From: Parvimonas sp000223315
GTDB taxonomy: Bacteria; Bacillota; Clostridia; Tissierellales; Peptoniphilaceae
Direction of reading: 5' to 3'
Assembly: GCA_050262155.1 (NCBI GenBank)
Contig: CP189843.1
Coordinates: forward strand, 1,437,267-1,501,266
Length of the DNA: 64,000 nt
This document shows positions 1 to 8,509 of the stretch, in pieces. Every line of letters starts with the position of its first letter. Position 1 is the stretch's first letter. The position numbers and the translations under genes are program-made. The notes below the pieces were generated by a model. The model was not told the origin of the DNA. It saw nothing but the letters and a program-made list of their open reading frames with translations, and ran no database searches.

Positions 1-919
1 CAGGAATTTCAATTTCTGAAAAACCACAACGAGGTCCACAAGCTAAAAATCTTATATCATTTCCAATCTTTAATAAATCCATTGCTAATGCTTTAATAGC
101 TCCGTGAGAAACGACAACTGCATCTTTCATTGTCAATGAATGGAAGAAATTTTCTGCAGGTTTAAATTCTTTTCCTGTAATCTTTGAAATATATTTTGCA
201 ACAATATTCTTAAAATTTTCTTTAGTATTAATACCTGTACCAACTGCAGTTGCTCCAAGTGAAATTTCTAAAAGTCCCTTTCTTGTATATTCAATATATT
301 CCAAACATTTTTCTATAGAATGTCTATAACCGCTGAACTCTTGAGAAATCTTAATAGGCACAGCATCTTGTAAATGTGTTCTACCAATCTTTATAACATC
401 GCTATTCGCTTCTTCAAAAGCCTTAAAAGCTGAAATCAATGTTTTCATTGACGGAATAAGTTTTCTGTCAATAACATCTAAACAAGCTATATGCAAAGCT
501 GTTGGAAAAGTATCATTTGAACTTTGAGATTTATTTACATCATCATTTGGGTGGATTAAAGTCTTACCGGCCTTTTGATTTGAAAAATTTGCAATAACCT
601 CATTCAAATTCATATTTGTTTGTGTACCGCTACCAGTTTGATAAACAACAAGTGGAAAATGTTCATCAAGTTTTCCACTAAAAATTTCCTCAACAGCATT
701 TTCTATTGCAGAAAATTTTTCCTTGTTCAAGTCGCCAAGCTCGTAATTAGCCATTGCACAAGCATACTTAACAGTAGCCATTGCTCTTATAACTTCAGAT
801 GGCATCTTGTAATTTCCAATTTTGAAATTTTCAAAACTTCTCTGTGTAGTTGCACCCCAAAGTTTATCACTTTCTACCTTAATTTCTCCGATAGAGTCTT
901 TATAAACCTTATAACTCAT
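1..919 (-). CDS. fumC: Class II fumarate hydratase, 3' end cut by window edge
   Basis: Converts fumarate to malate reversibly. About 306 codons are visible, starting MSYKVYKDSIGEIKVESDK; the C-terminal third, including the family's GSSxMPxKxN signature, lies outside the window. The visible motifs GSGTQTNMNLNEVIAN and SSNDTFPTALHIA are those of FumC and differ from the STNDVYPT form of aspartase, so fumarase is preferred over aspartate ammonia-lyase. The start ATG (917-919) has a strong AGGAGGG ribosome-binding site at 926-932. The gene is transcribed away from the repeat-filled gap at 0.95-1.97 kb, and no partner gene is visible. Confidence 0.9.
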   Translation of the reverse strand, partial: MSYKVYKDSIGEIKVESDKLWGATTQRSFENFKIGNYKMPSEVIRAMATVKYACAMANYELGDLNKEKFSAIENAVEEIFSGKLDEHFPLVVYQTGSGTQTNMNLNEVIANFSNQKAGKTLIHPNDDVNKSQSSNDTFPTALHIACLDVIDRKLIPSMKTLISAFKAFEEANSDVIKIGRTHLQDAVPIKISQEFSGYRHSIEKCLEYIEYTRKGLLEISLGATAVGTGINTKENFKNIVAKYISKITGKEFKPAENFFHSLTMKDAVVVSHGAIKALAMDLLKIGNDIRFLACGPRCGFSEIEIP

Positions 920-1199
920 CAAGAACCCTCCTATATTTAAACATTTTTTATATTAAAATTCATTAAAAATATAAAATTACTCATCCTATACTATTATACC
1001 ATAATTCCTTTTTGATTATTATTTATGGTAATTATGGTGAAATTAATATACTTTTACCATTGGGCATAAAACTACATTAATTATAACACAAAAAAAACAA
1101 AATGTTTAACATTTTGTTCATTTTTTATTAGTTATTTATTAAATAACAATTTTTTGTTATAGTTTACAACTGCTTCATATTCATATACTCAAATTAATT

Positions 1200-1925
1200 T
1201 ACAATTATTAAAACTTATTTCTTTCAGAAATACTATTGCTTGTGAACAAGCAATAGTTGAGATTTTTTTTGTTAATGTATCTACGATACATTAAAAACTA
1301 AAAATCTCATTCTTAAAAAGAATTACTAAATACAAAGTTCTTTTACATTCTATGAGCTTTAGGAGATCTTTCGACTCCGTTACACTCCGCTCAAGATGAC
1401 GAATAAGGAAAATCCCCTTGTTTAAGAGATAGACGTTAAAGGTAAATAAATTTAAAATATATTTTCCATTTATAATTTAATAAAATTCTACATTTTATAA
1501 TACTTTTATTGATTGAAAAATTAATAACCTTATTATTTCACAATAAAAATTCACATCTTACAATTTTGCAAAGAAATTCTCCAAACACGTCATCTCGACC
1601 GAAACGAGTGAAACGAATGTAGTGAATCTAGCCCTAACTTAGATTATTTACTTGTAAATAATCTATAGTAGGTCTGACGGGGTCGTTGTATCTTTTGATA
1701 CAATGACTCTGGAGATCTCATACTTTTGCTTTAGCAAAAGTAAATGTATCGTAGATACATGAAAAACTAAAAATCTCATTCTTAAAAAAATTACTAAATA
1801 CAAAGTGCTTTTATATTCTATGAGCTTTATGAGATCTTTCGACTCCGTTACACTCCGCTCAAGATGACGTATAAAGTAATTCACTTTGTTTAAGAGATAG
1901 ACGTTAAAGGTAAATAAACTTAAAA
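1200..1925. repeat. Composite intergenic repeat array 1 (two units)
   Basis: This gene-free stretch between fumC and rpsI holds two units of the window's dispersed repeat. Visible modules: hairpin ACTATTGCTTGT/ACAAGCAATAGT (1231-1256), hairpin AATGTATC/GATACATT (1274-1292), the end module TCAAGATGACG followed by GACGTTAAAGGTAAATAAA (about 1390-1450), then an AT-rich spacer, then AACACGTCATCTCGACCGAA (about 1584) and a second hairpin-rich unit ending at about 1923. The segments at 1290-1450 and 1767-1923 are near copies. An apparent reading frame on the minus strand (1663-1884) is made entirely of repeat and is not a gene. The remaining 920-1199 is AT-rich with no gene seen. Confidence 0.85.
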
Positions 1926-1929
1926 CAAT

Positions 1930-1956
1930 AAAAAAACGTTGGAAAAAATTTCCAAC
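1930..1956 (-). terminator. Terminator of the rplM-rpsI operon
   Basis: Inverted repeat AACGTTGGAAA / TTTCCAACGTT followed on the minus strand by a T run; it lies about 20 bases past the rpsI stop. Confidence 0.8.
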
Positions 1957-1974
1957 GTTTTAAATTCATTTTTA

Positions 1975-2364
1975 CTATCTCTTTGAAAATTGTGGGCTTC
2001 TTCTTGCCTTTTTAAGACCATATTTCTTTCTTTCTTTCTTACGAGGGTCTCTTGTTAAGAAACCGGCTCTTTTTAATACAGGTCTTAATTCAGCAGAAAC
2101 TTCTAATAAAGCTCTTGCAACACCATGTCTGATTGCTCCAGCTTGTCCTGTAAATCCGCCACCTTTTACATTTACATAAACGTCGAATTTACCAAGACTT
2201 TCAGTTACTTCTAAAGGTGATTTTGCAGTAACCTTTAAAGTATCATAATCAAAATATTCATCTATATCTTGTTTGTTAATAACAAATTTTCCGTTTCCAG
2301 GTGTTAAGAAAACTCTAGCTACAGAAGTTTTTCTTCTTCCTGTTCCTACAAATTGAGTTGCCAT
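1975..2364 (-). CDS. rpsI: 30S ribosomal protein S9
   Basis: Small-subunit ribosomal protein whose C-terminal tail reaches the P-site tRNA. The product has 129 residues (family about 130), starts MATQFVGTGRRKTSVARV and ends in the typical basic tail KKARRSPQFSKR. It lies 23 bases downstream of rplM, the universal partner order, and is followed by a clear terminator at 1930-1956. The RBS AAGGAGA precedes the ATG. It is probably co-transcribed with rplM from the promoter at 2988-3016 and subject to the L13 leader. Confidence 0.98.
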   Translation of the reverse strand: MATQFVGTGRRKTSVARVFLTPGNGKFVINKQDIDEYFDYDTLKVTAKSPLEVTESLGKFDVYVNVKGGGFTGQAGAIRHGVARALLEVSAELRPVLKRAGFLTRDPRKKERKKYGLKKARRSPQFSKR

Positions 2365-2387
2365 ATATGTTAATCTCCTTTCTATTC

Positions 2388-2822
2388 CTATTTATTTAAT
2401 GTTAAAACTTCCGGTTGTTGTGCTTCGTGATTATGTTCCGGACCAGCATAAACCTTTAATTTCTTGAACATTTGTCTTCCTAAAACATTCTTTGGAAGCA
2501 TTCCCTTAACAGCTAATTCAATAACTTTTTCAGGTTTAGTTTGTAACATTTTTTCATAAGAAATAGCCTTTAAACCATTTGAGTATCCAGTATAGTATCT
2601 ATGTTCTTTTTGTTGTAATTTGTTTCCAGTTAATTTAACTTTTTCAGCATTAACAACAATAACATAATCTCCCATATCAAATGATGGTTGGAATCTAACA
2701 TTTTTCTTTCCTCTTAAAATTGAAGCAACTTCAGTTGCAAGTCTACCTAAAACAACGTCTTTTGCATCAACTACATACCACTTACGATTAACATCGCAAG
2801 GTTTTGCTACGTAACTTTTCAT
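2388..2822 (-). CDS. rplM: 50S ribosomal protein L13
   Basis: Large-subunit protein, early in assembly. 144 residues, starting MKSYVAKPCDVNRKWYVVDA and containing the family motif VLGRLATEVASILRGK and the KGMLPKNVLGRQMFKKLKVY block. The ATG (2820-2822) follows AAGGAGG at about 2829-2835. It is the first gene of the rplM-rpsI operon. The roughly 160-base leader between promoter and start is highly structured (see the leader feature), so expression is probably autoregulated by L13, as known for Firmicutes L13 leaders. Confidence 0.98.
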   Translation of the reverse strand: MKSYVAKPCDVNRKWYVVDAKDVVLGRLATEVASILRGKKNVRFQPSFDMGDYVIVVNAEKVKLTGNKLQQKEHRYYTGYSNGLKAISYEKMLQTKPEKVIELAVKGMLPKNVLGRQMFKKLKVYAGPEHNHEAQQPEVLTLNK

Positions 2823-2837
2823 TTCATTCCTCCTTAA

Positions 2838-2945
2838 TTCTTTTTACAATATTGGGTTATTTAGACATCGCTACCCAGCGATTTTGTAGGCGAGGACTTA
2901 TTAATCGCAACCTCGACTGCTATGCGATTGATATTGTAAAAAGAC
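2838..2945 (-). promoter_or_regulatory. L13-type ribosomal protein leader
   Basis: Upstream of rplM the minus-strand RNA can form a long closing stem: CTTTTTACAATAT (2931-2943) pairs with ATATTGTAAAAAG (2840-2852). Inside are a hairpin AATCGCA/TGCGATT, a hairpin ATCGC-TGGGTA-GCGAT, and two loop pairings: CGAGG with CCTCG, and TGGGT with ACCCA. The nested hairpins with pseudoknot pairing and the location match the known L13 leader of Firmicutes. The fold was read by eye; a covariance-model search with the Rfam L13 leader would be decisive. Confidence 0.7.
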
Positions 2946-2987
2946 AAGGCTTTTTAAATATCATGTATCCAAAAGTGATACCTTGGT

Positions 2988-3016
2988 ATTATATCATATA
3001 TATATACTAATTGCAA
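2988..3016 (-). promoter_or_regulatory. Sigma-A type promoter of rplM-rpsI
   Basis: Minus strand: -35 TTGCAA (3011-3016), 17-base spacer, -10 TATAAT (2988-2993). It is placed so that the transcript starts at about 2981 and includes the whole leader. Confidence 0.7.
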
Positions 3017-3033
3017 TACTTTTAAAGATTTTT

Positions 3034-3777
3034 TTATAGATTATTTAAAATTTTTGCTGTTAAATCCGGATAATTTCCAATAAGAGCATCTACTCCCATT
3101 TCAATTAAATACTTCATAGCTTTTTCGTCATTAACTGTCCATGTATTTATTTCAAGTCCCATTTTTTTGAATTCCACAGCCCAAGATGGCTTTTGTAAAA
3201 GCATATAATATCCCGGATGGACAGCTTCATGCTTAATTCCTCTCATATACTCAACTGTATTCATCATTGGACTTTCAAATAGTAATCCTGTCTTAAAAGT
3301 AGGGTCAATTTGTTTACAAAGCTCCATTGACTCGTGATTAAAAGATGATAAAATAACATCATCTTTTAATCCAAATTCCTTTACCATATTGATAACAGCC
3401 TCTTCAAGACCACAGTAAAAGACATAATTATTCTTAAGTTCTAAATTTACAAAAAGTTTATTATCCTTTACTATTTGTAAAAGTTCATCCAAAAAAATAA
3501 TCTTTTCTCCTAAAAATTCACTTCCCTTATGTGAGCCGAATTCCATTTGTAAAAGCTCTTTTGAAGTCAAGTCCTTTATAAAACCGCTTCCGTTTGAGCA
3601 AGTTCTATCAACATTATCATCGTGAATTATTACAAGTTTTTTATCCTTTGTCATATGGACATCAGTTTCAAAACCGTCACAATTTCCATATTCTATTGCC
3701 TTTAAAAAAGCAATTTTAGTATTTTCAGGATATTTTCCTGAAAAGCCTCTATGCGCTAAATTCAATATCTTTTTCAT
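3034..3777 (-). CDS. Glycerophosphodiester phosphodiesterase
   Basis: Hydrolyses glycerophosphodiesters to glycerol-3-phosphate and an alcohol in phospholipid turnover. 247 residues with the GDPD-family hallmarks: NLAHRGFSGKYPENT at the N-terminus (HR of the active site), ETDVHMTKDKKLVIIHDD (metal-binding Glu and Asp, catalytic His), and a C-terminal NTWTVNDEKAMKYLIEMGVD block. No signal peptide is seen, so it is probably cytoplasmic. It stands alone on the minus strand, facing the divergent TPP-thiT unit. The start ATG has an AAGGAGAT ribosome-binding site. Confidence 0.93.
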   Translation of the reverse strand: MKKILNLAHRGFSGKYPENTKIAFLKAIEYGNCDGFETDVHMTKDKKLVIIHDDNVDRTCSNGSGFIKDLTSKELLQMEFGSHKGSEFLGEKIIFLDELLQIVKDNKLFVNLELKNNYVFYCGLEEAVINMVKEFGLKDDVILSSFNHESMELCKQIDPTFKTGLLFESPMMNTVEYMRGIKHEAVHPGYYMLLQKPSWAVEFKKMGLEINTWTVNDEKAMKYLIEMGVDALIGNYPDLTAKILNNL

Positions 3778-3904
3778 AATATCTCCTTATCTAATTTAAA
3801 ATATATTTAAAGTATATCACTTTTATAATATTTACTCAATAAGTCAATGTTTAATAAATTTGTAAGGGGGTAAAAAATTAAAGTATGTAAATACAAATAT
3901 TTTT

Positions 3905-3983
3905 TATTCGCTAGGGGTGCTACTAAGCTGAGAAATACCCTTTGTACCTGATTCAGTTAATACTGACGTAGGGAAGCTGAATA
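3905..3983 (+). promoter_or_regulatory. TPP riboswitch (THI element)
   Basis: Contains the diagnostic blocks GGGGTGC, AGCTGAGA, ACCCTTTGTACCTGATTCAG, and the GACGTAGGGAAGC 3' block, closed by TATTC/GAATA ends. It lies just upstream of the thiamine transporter gene. No strong rho-independent terminator is visible between the aptamer and the start codon; AGGAGG at 4017-4022 may be the controlled site, so regulation of translation is inferred. Confidence 0.96.
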
Positions 3984-4029
3984 GTCTTTTTTGTGGACTT
4001 TCTAGTGAATATCATAGGAGGTTTTTTTT

Positions 4030-4677
4030 ATGGAAAATTTTGGAAAATTTTTCTCAAGTACGGCAGGAAAAACAACTATTATATTGTTGATTTCCTTTGC
4101 GTTTTTATTTTTTGTCTTTTATTTTAGAAGAGATGAAAAAATATTTTCTACAAAAGCGCTAACTTACTCTGCCATCTTATTGGCACTTGGAATTAGTGCA
4201 AATCAAATAAAGTTTTTTAGTCTGCCACAAGGTGGAAGCATAACTTTATTTTCAATGATTTTTGTAGTTTTTATAGGTTATATGTTCGGACTTAGAGTAG
4301 GACTTATAGCAGGAATAACTTTCGGACTTTTAAATTTATTGATTAAGCCTGAAGTATATACACCTGTTCAAGCGATTATTGACTATATTTTAGCTTTTGG
4401 CTCTCTTGGACTCGGTGGACTATTTGCAAAAAAGAAAGATAAATTAATTTTCGCTTATATTCTTGCAATTACAGGAAGATTTATCTTTGCAGTATTCTCC
4501 GGATATGTATTCTTCGGAACCTATGCTCCAAAAGGTTGGAATCCATTGTTTTACTCAATCTGGTATAATTTTTCATATATCGGAACAGAAGGAATTATAA
4601 CTGTATTATTACTTTTAATTCCGGTTGTAAGAAACACATTGGAAAAATTAAAATCAAGCAATTTTAAAACAAATTAA
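4030..4677 (+). CDS. thiT: Energy-coupling-factor thiamine transporter S component
   Basis: Substrate-binding membrane subunit that captures thiamine and works with a shared ECF ATPase/EcfT module (not in this window). 215 residues with several hydrophobic helices, a variable N-terminal extra helix (about residues 16-32), the LTYSAILLALGISANQIKFF entry helix, and the thiamine-site region YAPKGWNPLFYSIWYNFSYI (about residues 165-184) typical of ThiT. The assignment is strengthened by the TPP riboswitch directly upstream. Single-gene unit closed by a terminator at 4717-4745. Confidence 0.93.
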   Translation: MENFGKFFSSTAGKTTIILLISFAFLFFVFYFRRDEKIFSTKALTYSAILLALGISANQIKFFSLPQGGSITLFSMIFVVFIGYMFGLRVGLIAGITFGLLNLLIKPEVYTPVQAIIDYILAFGSLGLGGLFAKKKDKLIFAYILAITGRFIFAVFSGYVFFGTYAPKGWNPLFYSIWYNFSYIGTEGIITVLLLLIPVVRNTLEKLKSSNFKTN

Positions 4678-4716
4678 AAAATTACTAAAAAACAAAAATA
4701 TTATTTTAACATAAAA

Positions 4717-4745
4717 ATAGAGAGTGTAAAAACTCTCTATTTTTT
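4717..4745. terminator. Bidirectional terminator between thiT and the minus-strand surface protein
   Basis: ATAGAGAG / CTCTCTAT stem with an 8-base loop, T run on the plus side and A run (T on the minus strand) on the other; it can serve both convergent genes. Confidence 0.85.
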
Positions 4746-4753
4746 ATAATTTT

Positions 4754-5911
4754 TTATTCTTCATCTTTTTTCTTTGCTATATATGCTCCACCTATTCCAG
4801 CTAATGCAAGTATTACATAACTAAATGCACTTTCTATATTTGTCTTTGGAAGCATTCTACCTTTTTGTACTTTAGGCTTTTGTGATTCAGGTTTTGATAT
4901 TTCCGGTTTTGGTGTTCCCGTTTTTTTATCTTCTTCAAATTTCCACTCGCCTTGTAATCTTAAATCTTCATTTTCAACTATTGCTTCATTTTCTATAGGT
5001 TCAACTTGATTATTTTTAGGAGCCTTCCAAGTTATAAACTTCCAAGTTCCCCCTTCTACTTTTATATCATCAAATTTTGGAAGATTTATTTTTGTACCAC
5101 TTTCAACATCAGATTTGTTTGCAGGTACTTTAGCTTTTATTTCATCAGGTAATTCTTTACCGTCTGTTATTGATTTAAATTCGAAAGTTACATTATACTT
5201 TTTAGGTTGTGGTTCGGGTTTTTTATCTTTTTCAAATTTCCATTCACCTTGTAATCTTAAATCTTCATTTTCAACTATTGCTTCATTTTCTATAGGCTCA
5301 ACTTGATTATTTTTAGGAACCTTCCAAGTTATAAACTTCCAAGTTCCATCTTCTACTTTCACATCATCAAATTTTGGAAGATTTACTTTTGTACCATTTG
5401 GAACATCATATTGATCTGCAGGTTTTTTATTTTTAACTGCTTCCGGTAATTCTCTATCATCAGGTACTGCAACAAATCTATATAATATCTTAAATTTATT
5501 TGAATGAGTGTCTTTTTCAAATTCCCAAACTCCATTTAATTTAATATCATCATTTATAACTTGAACTTCATTAATTACTACTGTTGTAGTTCCATCTGCA
5601 TTAACTTTTTCCCATCTTTTGAACTTCCAAATTCCACCATCAGCCTTTACTTCTTTGAAATCAGTCTTAAGTGGATATTTAAAACCTTTTGGAACATCAA
5701 TAGCTGATTGTGGTAATTGATTTAATACTCCATCCGGTAAATTTTTACCTTTAGTTCCTGATACAAAATCAGGATTTACGGAATATCCTTGAGTAGCCAT
5801 TGGAGCAACATTATGGTTTTTTTCAACCTTTTCTCTCTCTGCAAAACTAACTTTAGGCAATATTGCAACTAACATTGCAAGAATAAGAATTTTTGAAATA
5901 ATCTTCTTCAT
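4754..5911 (-). CDS. Cell-wall-anchored surface protein with three SHIRT-like repeats
   Basis: 385 residues. Signal peptide about 1-24 (ends VSFA), then three repeats at about 42-132, 138-228 and 238-327, each with the pattern FxSxTxGKxLPDxxxxxxP...DVxxGTxxxLPxFDxVKVxxGTWKFxxW...GxWxFE. This pattern matches the SHIRT family (streptococcal high-identity repeats in tandem), which forms stiff surface rods. Repeats 2 and 3 share almost identical second halves. A proline/lysine linker leads to LPKTN (354-358), a hydrophobic helix and a KKKDEE tail: a sortase signal with Asn in place of Gly. Adjacent to a second protein of the same type. Role inferred: adhesion or surface display. Confidence 0.85.
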   Translation of the reverse strand: MKKIISKILILAMLVAILPKVSFAEREKVEKNHNVAPMATQGYSVNPDFVSGTKGKNLPDGVLNQLPQSAIDVPKGFKYPLKTDFKEVKADGGIWKFKRWEKVNADGTTTVVINEVQVINDDIKLNGVWEFEKDTHSNKFKILYRFVAVPDDRELPEAVKNKKPADQYDVPNGTKVNLPKFDDVKVEDGTWKFITWKVPKNNQVEPIENEAIVENEDLRLQGEWKFEKDKKPEPQPKKYNVTFEFKSITDGKELPDEIKAKVPANKSDVESGTKINLPKFDDIKVEGGTWKFITWKAPKNNQVEPIENEAIVENEDLRLQGEWKFEEDKKTGTPKPEISKPESQKPKVQKGRMLPKTNIESAFSYVILALAGIGGAYIAKKKDEE

Positions 5912-6060
5912 TTTTCCCCCTTTTTGTTAAAATTATTTTTGCTATTGAAAATTAATTACCTTATTTTTAGATAAATAGAATAAAACCCATCTAATATAAG
6001 AAATTGTAATAATAGCAGTTTATATTATAACATAAATTACTTTTTTGTACAAATTTTACA

Positions 6061-6090
6061 CAAAAAAGACTAGGCTCAGCCCAGTCTTTC
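6061..6090 (-). terminator. Terminator of the larger SHIRT-repeat protein gene
   Basis: Stem AGACTGGGCT / AGCCTAGTCT (one G-U pair) with a short loop followed on the minus strand by TTTTTTG. Confidence 0.8.
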
Positions 6091-6106
6091 AATAATTTTT
6101 TTAATA

Positions 6107-8029
6107 TTATTTATCTTTTTTCTTTGTAATATATGCTCCACATATTCCTGCTAATGCAAGTATTACATAACTAAATGCACTTTCTACATTTGTCTTTGGA
6201 AGCATTCTACCTTTTTGTACTTTAGGTTTTTGTGGTTTTAATGGTTTTGGTGGTTGTGATTTTTTATCAGCTTCAAATCTCCATGGACCTGCTAAAAATA
6301 AATTGCCATTATTTACTACCACTTCATTTTCTACCTTTTCAAAATCAGCACCTTTAATTGAATACCAGCCTACAAATTTCCAAGTTCCACCTTCTACTTT
6401 TACATCTTCATAATTTTCAAGATTTATCTTTGTGCCATTTTCAACATCTGATTTATCTGCAGGTTTTTTTGCTTTTATTTCATCAGGTAATTCCTTACCC
6501 TTAGTTACTGAATAGAATTGAAATTCTACATTATACTTTTCAGGTTTAGGATCTTCTTCAAATTTCCATATGCCGACCATTTTCATATCTGCACCATTAA
6601 CAAACTTGTCAATTCCTAAAGAAAAATCATCATCTTTACCTTCAATTTCTATACGCCAATGCACAAATTCCCAAGTTCCACCTTCAACTTTTACACTGTC
6701 ATACTTTGGAAGATGTATTAATGTCCCATCAGGAACACCTAATTGATCCGCAGGTATTTTTGCTTTTATTTCATCAGGTAATTCTTTTCCTGGAGTTTCT
6801 GATTCAAAACTAAATGTTACATCATACTTTTTAGGTTCAGGGTCTTCTATATATTTCCATTCTCCGGTTACAAGTAAATCTTGATCAACATAAACAAAAT
6901 TATCTTGACCTGCATCTCTTGTTCCTCTATAATATGCAGCCCAAGTCCATCTTACAAATTTCCAAGTTCCACCATCAACTTTTACATCAGTCATTTCAGG
7001 AAGAGTTACAGTTGAGTTACTTGGAATATCTGTTTGTTTTTCAGGTAATTTATTCAATACTTCTTGAGGTAGATCTTTACCATCAGTTATTGATTTAAAT
7101 TCAAATTCTATAAAATAAGTTGGAGTCGCTTTTTCAAATACCCATTCTCCTTGCAATTCTAAATTTCCGTCAACCATAATAGTATTTCCGAGATTTCCGG
7201 CTTTTGTACCTCTAGCTTCAGGAAATAAACTCCAACCTGTAAATTTCCAAGTTCCACCTTCAACTTTTACATCTTCAAAAGTTGGTAAATTTATTTCTGT
7301 TCCACTTGTAATATCTGTTAAGATTTGAGGTGTTTTGTTTAATACTTCATCAGGTAAATCCATTCCCTCAGTTCCTGAAACAAAGATAAATATTACACTG
7401 TATTTGTCAGGTTCAGGTGTTTTTTCAAATGTCCATTTTCCTATTACAACCAAATCTGAGCCGTTAACTATAAATCCATCTCCTTCAATTATACCTCTTG
7501 CACCTCTAATAATAGGATAAGCTTCCCAATGTAAAAATTTCCACTTTCCACCTTCAACTTCTACATCATCAAATTTTGGAAGGTATATGTCAGTACCGTT
7601 TGCAACATTTATTATATCTTTCGGTAATTTATCTAAGACAGCCTGTGGTAATTCTAGACTATCAGGTATTGCATCAAAACGAAATTTTATTGTATATCTC
7701 TCTTCGGTTGCTCTTGCTTTTGTTAAGCTAGCAGTAACAGGTTGTTCCACTTTTTCTTCAGCTTTAGCTTTTTCTTTTTTCTCTACTTTTTCTTCAGCTT
7801 TAGCTTTTTCTTTTTTCTCTACTTTTTTTTCAGCTTTAGCTTCTTCTTTTTTCTCTACTTTTTTTTCAGCTTTAGCTTCTTCTTTTTTCTCTACTTTTTC
7901 TTTAGCTTTAACTTTTCCTTTTTCGGTTACTGTTGTAGAATTTACTTTTTCTTCGTGTGCAAAATTAGTTTTCGGTAGAACCGATATTAACATCGCACAG
8001 ATTAAAACTTTAGAAATAAATTTTTTCAT
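6107..8029 (-). CDS. Cell-wall-anchored surface protein with five SHIRT-like repeats
   Basis: 640 residues from the ATG at 8027-8029, chosen over an in-frame TTG two codons upstream because a GGGGGG ribosome-binding site fits the ATG. Signal peptide of about 24 residues, then a highly charged Lys/Glu/Ala segment (about residues 38-96) made of copies of an 11-13 residue VEKKE(E/K)AKAE unit, then five SHIRT-like repeats (about 111-202, 209-300, 304-394, 401-491, 498-586), a proline-rich linker, LPKTN, a hydrophobic helix and a KKKDK tail. The C-terminal 35 residues are almost identical to those of the neighbouring 385-residue protein, showing duplication or gene conversion. The charged segment is a likely site of repeat-number change. 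Confidence 0.86.
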   Translation of the reverse strand: MKKFISKVLICAMLISVLPKTNFAHEEKVNSTTVTEKGKVKAKEKVEKKEEAKAEKKVEKKEEAKAEKKVEKKEKAKAEEKVEKKEKAKAEEKVEQPVTASLTKARATEERYTIKFRFDAIPDSLELPQAVLDKLPKDIINVANGTDIYLPKFDDVEVEGGKWKFLHWEAYPIIRGARGIIEGDGFIVNGSDLVVIGKWTFEKTPEPDKYSVIFIFVSGTEGMDLPDEVLNKTPQILTDITSGTEINLPTFEDVKVEGGTWKFTGWSLFPEARGTKAGNLGNTIMVDGNLELQGEWVFEKATPTYFIEFEFKSITDGKDLPQEVLNKLPEKQTDIPSNSTVTLPEMTDVKVDGGTWKFVRWTWAAYYRGTRDAGQDNFVYVDQDLLVTGEWKYIEDPEPKKYDVTFSFESETPGKELPDEIKAKIPADQLGVPDGTLIHLPKYDSVKVEGGTWEFVHWRIEIEGKDDDFSLGIDKFVNGADMKMVGIWKFEEDPKPEKYNVEFQFYSVTKGKELPDEIKAKKPADKSDVENGTKINLENYEDVKVEGGTWKFVGWYSIKGADFEKVENEVVVNNGNLFLAGPWRFEADKKSQPPKPLKPQKPKVQKGRMLPKTNVESAFSYVILALAGICGAYITKKKDK

Positions 8030-8319
8030 ATTCAATCCCCCCTAAAATAAATTTTAAGCTTATACTATATTACGATATATAGATATTATTTTTGTATCGT
8101 ATTCTAGTATAGCTATATTATAGCATAGTATGAATATATATTCAATAGAAATTGTGAAAATTTAAATAAAAATATGATTTTCTTATATAAATTAATAAAG
8201 TGAAAATGATTGTTAAAAAAATATATATTTACATATAAAAATATAAATTTTTATCAAATAATATCACTTAATTTTTTTTAAATAAAATTTTTTTATATAT
8301 AAAAAAGACTAGGATTTGA

Positions 8320-8364
8320 TGTGAACCTCTAAATCCGGACAAAGGATTTGGGGGTTCACATCAG
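8320..8364. other. Isolated strong hairpin in a 480-base gene-free gap
   Basis: The gap 8030-8509 is very AT-rich. Its only structured element is a 19-base-pair inverted repeat: arm GATGTGAACCTCTAAATCC (8320-8338), a 7-base loop, and a complementary arm (8346-8364) with two positions that pair as G-U in one RNA strand. It is more GC-rich than its surroundings and has no T run directly after it, so an ordinary terminator is not obvious. No gene seen. Confidence 0.6.
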
Positions 8365-8469
8365 AATTTTCAACCTTTATTTAAAACAGCTTAAAAATAT
8401 TGTTATTCTTTTTCGAATGTTTTTCACTTATTTTTTTATAATTTCCATAATTAAAATTTGAAAAATTAC

Positions 8470-8497
8470 AAAAAAAAAGATTGGATCGCTCCAATCT
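8470..8497 (-). terminator. Terminator of the ABC-F gene
   Basis: Stem AGATTGGA / TCCAATCT around a 4-base loop, followed on the minus strand by eight T. Confidence 0.85.
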
Positions 8498-8509
8498 ATA
8501 AAATAGTTT

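Noticed and set aside
1663..1884. Minus-strand reading frame of 73 codons
   Set aside because: Made entirely of dispersed repeat; the same RHLERS...-type peptide appears in other repeat copies. No ribosome-binding site.
2804..3010. Plus-strand frame opposite the L13 leader
   Set aside because: Antisense to a structured leader and promoter; no support as a gene.
7742..7978. Plus-strand frames rich in Phe and Ser opposite the charged repeat of the larger SHIRT-like gene
   Set aside because: Complement of the Lys/Glu repeat; no ribosome-binding site.
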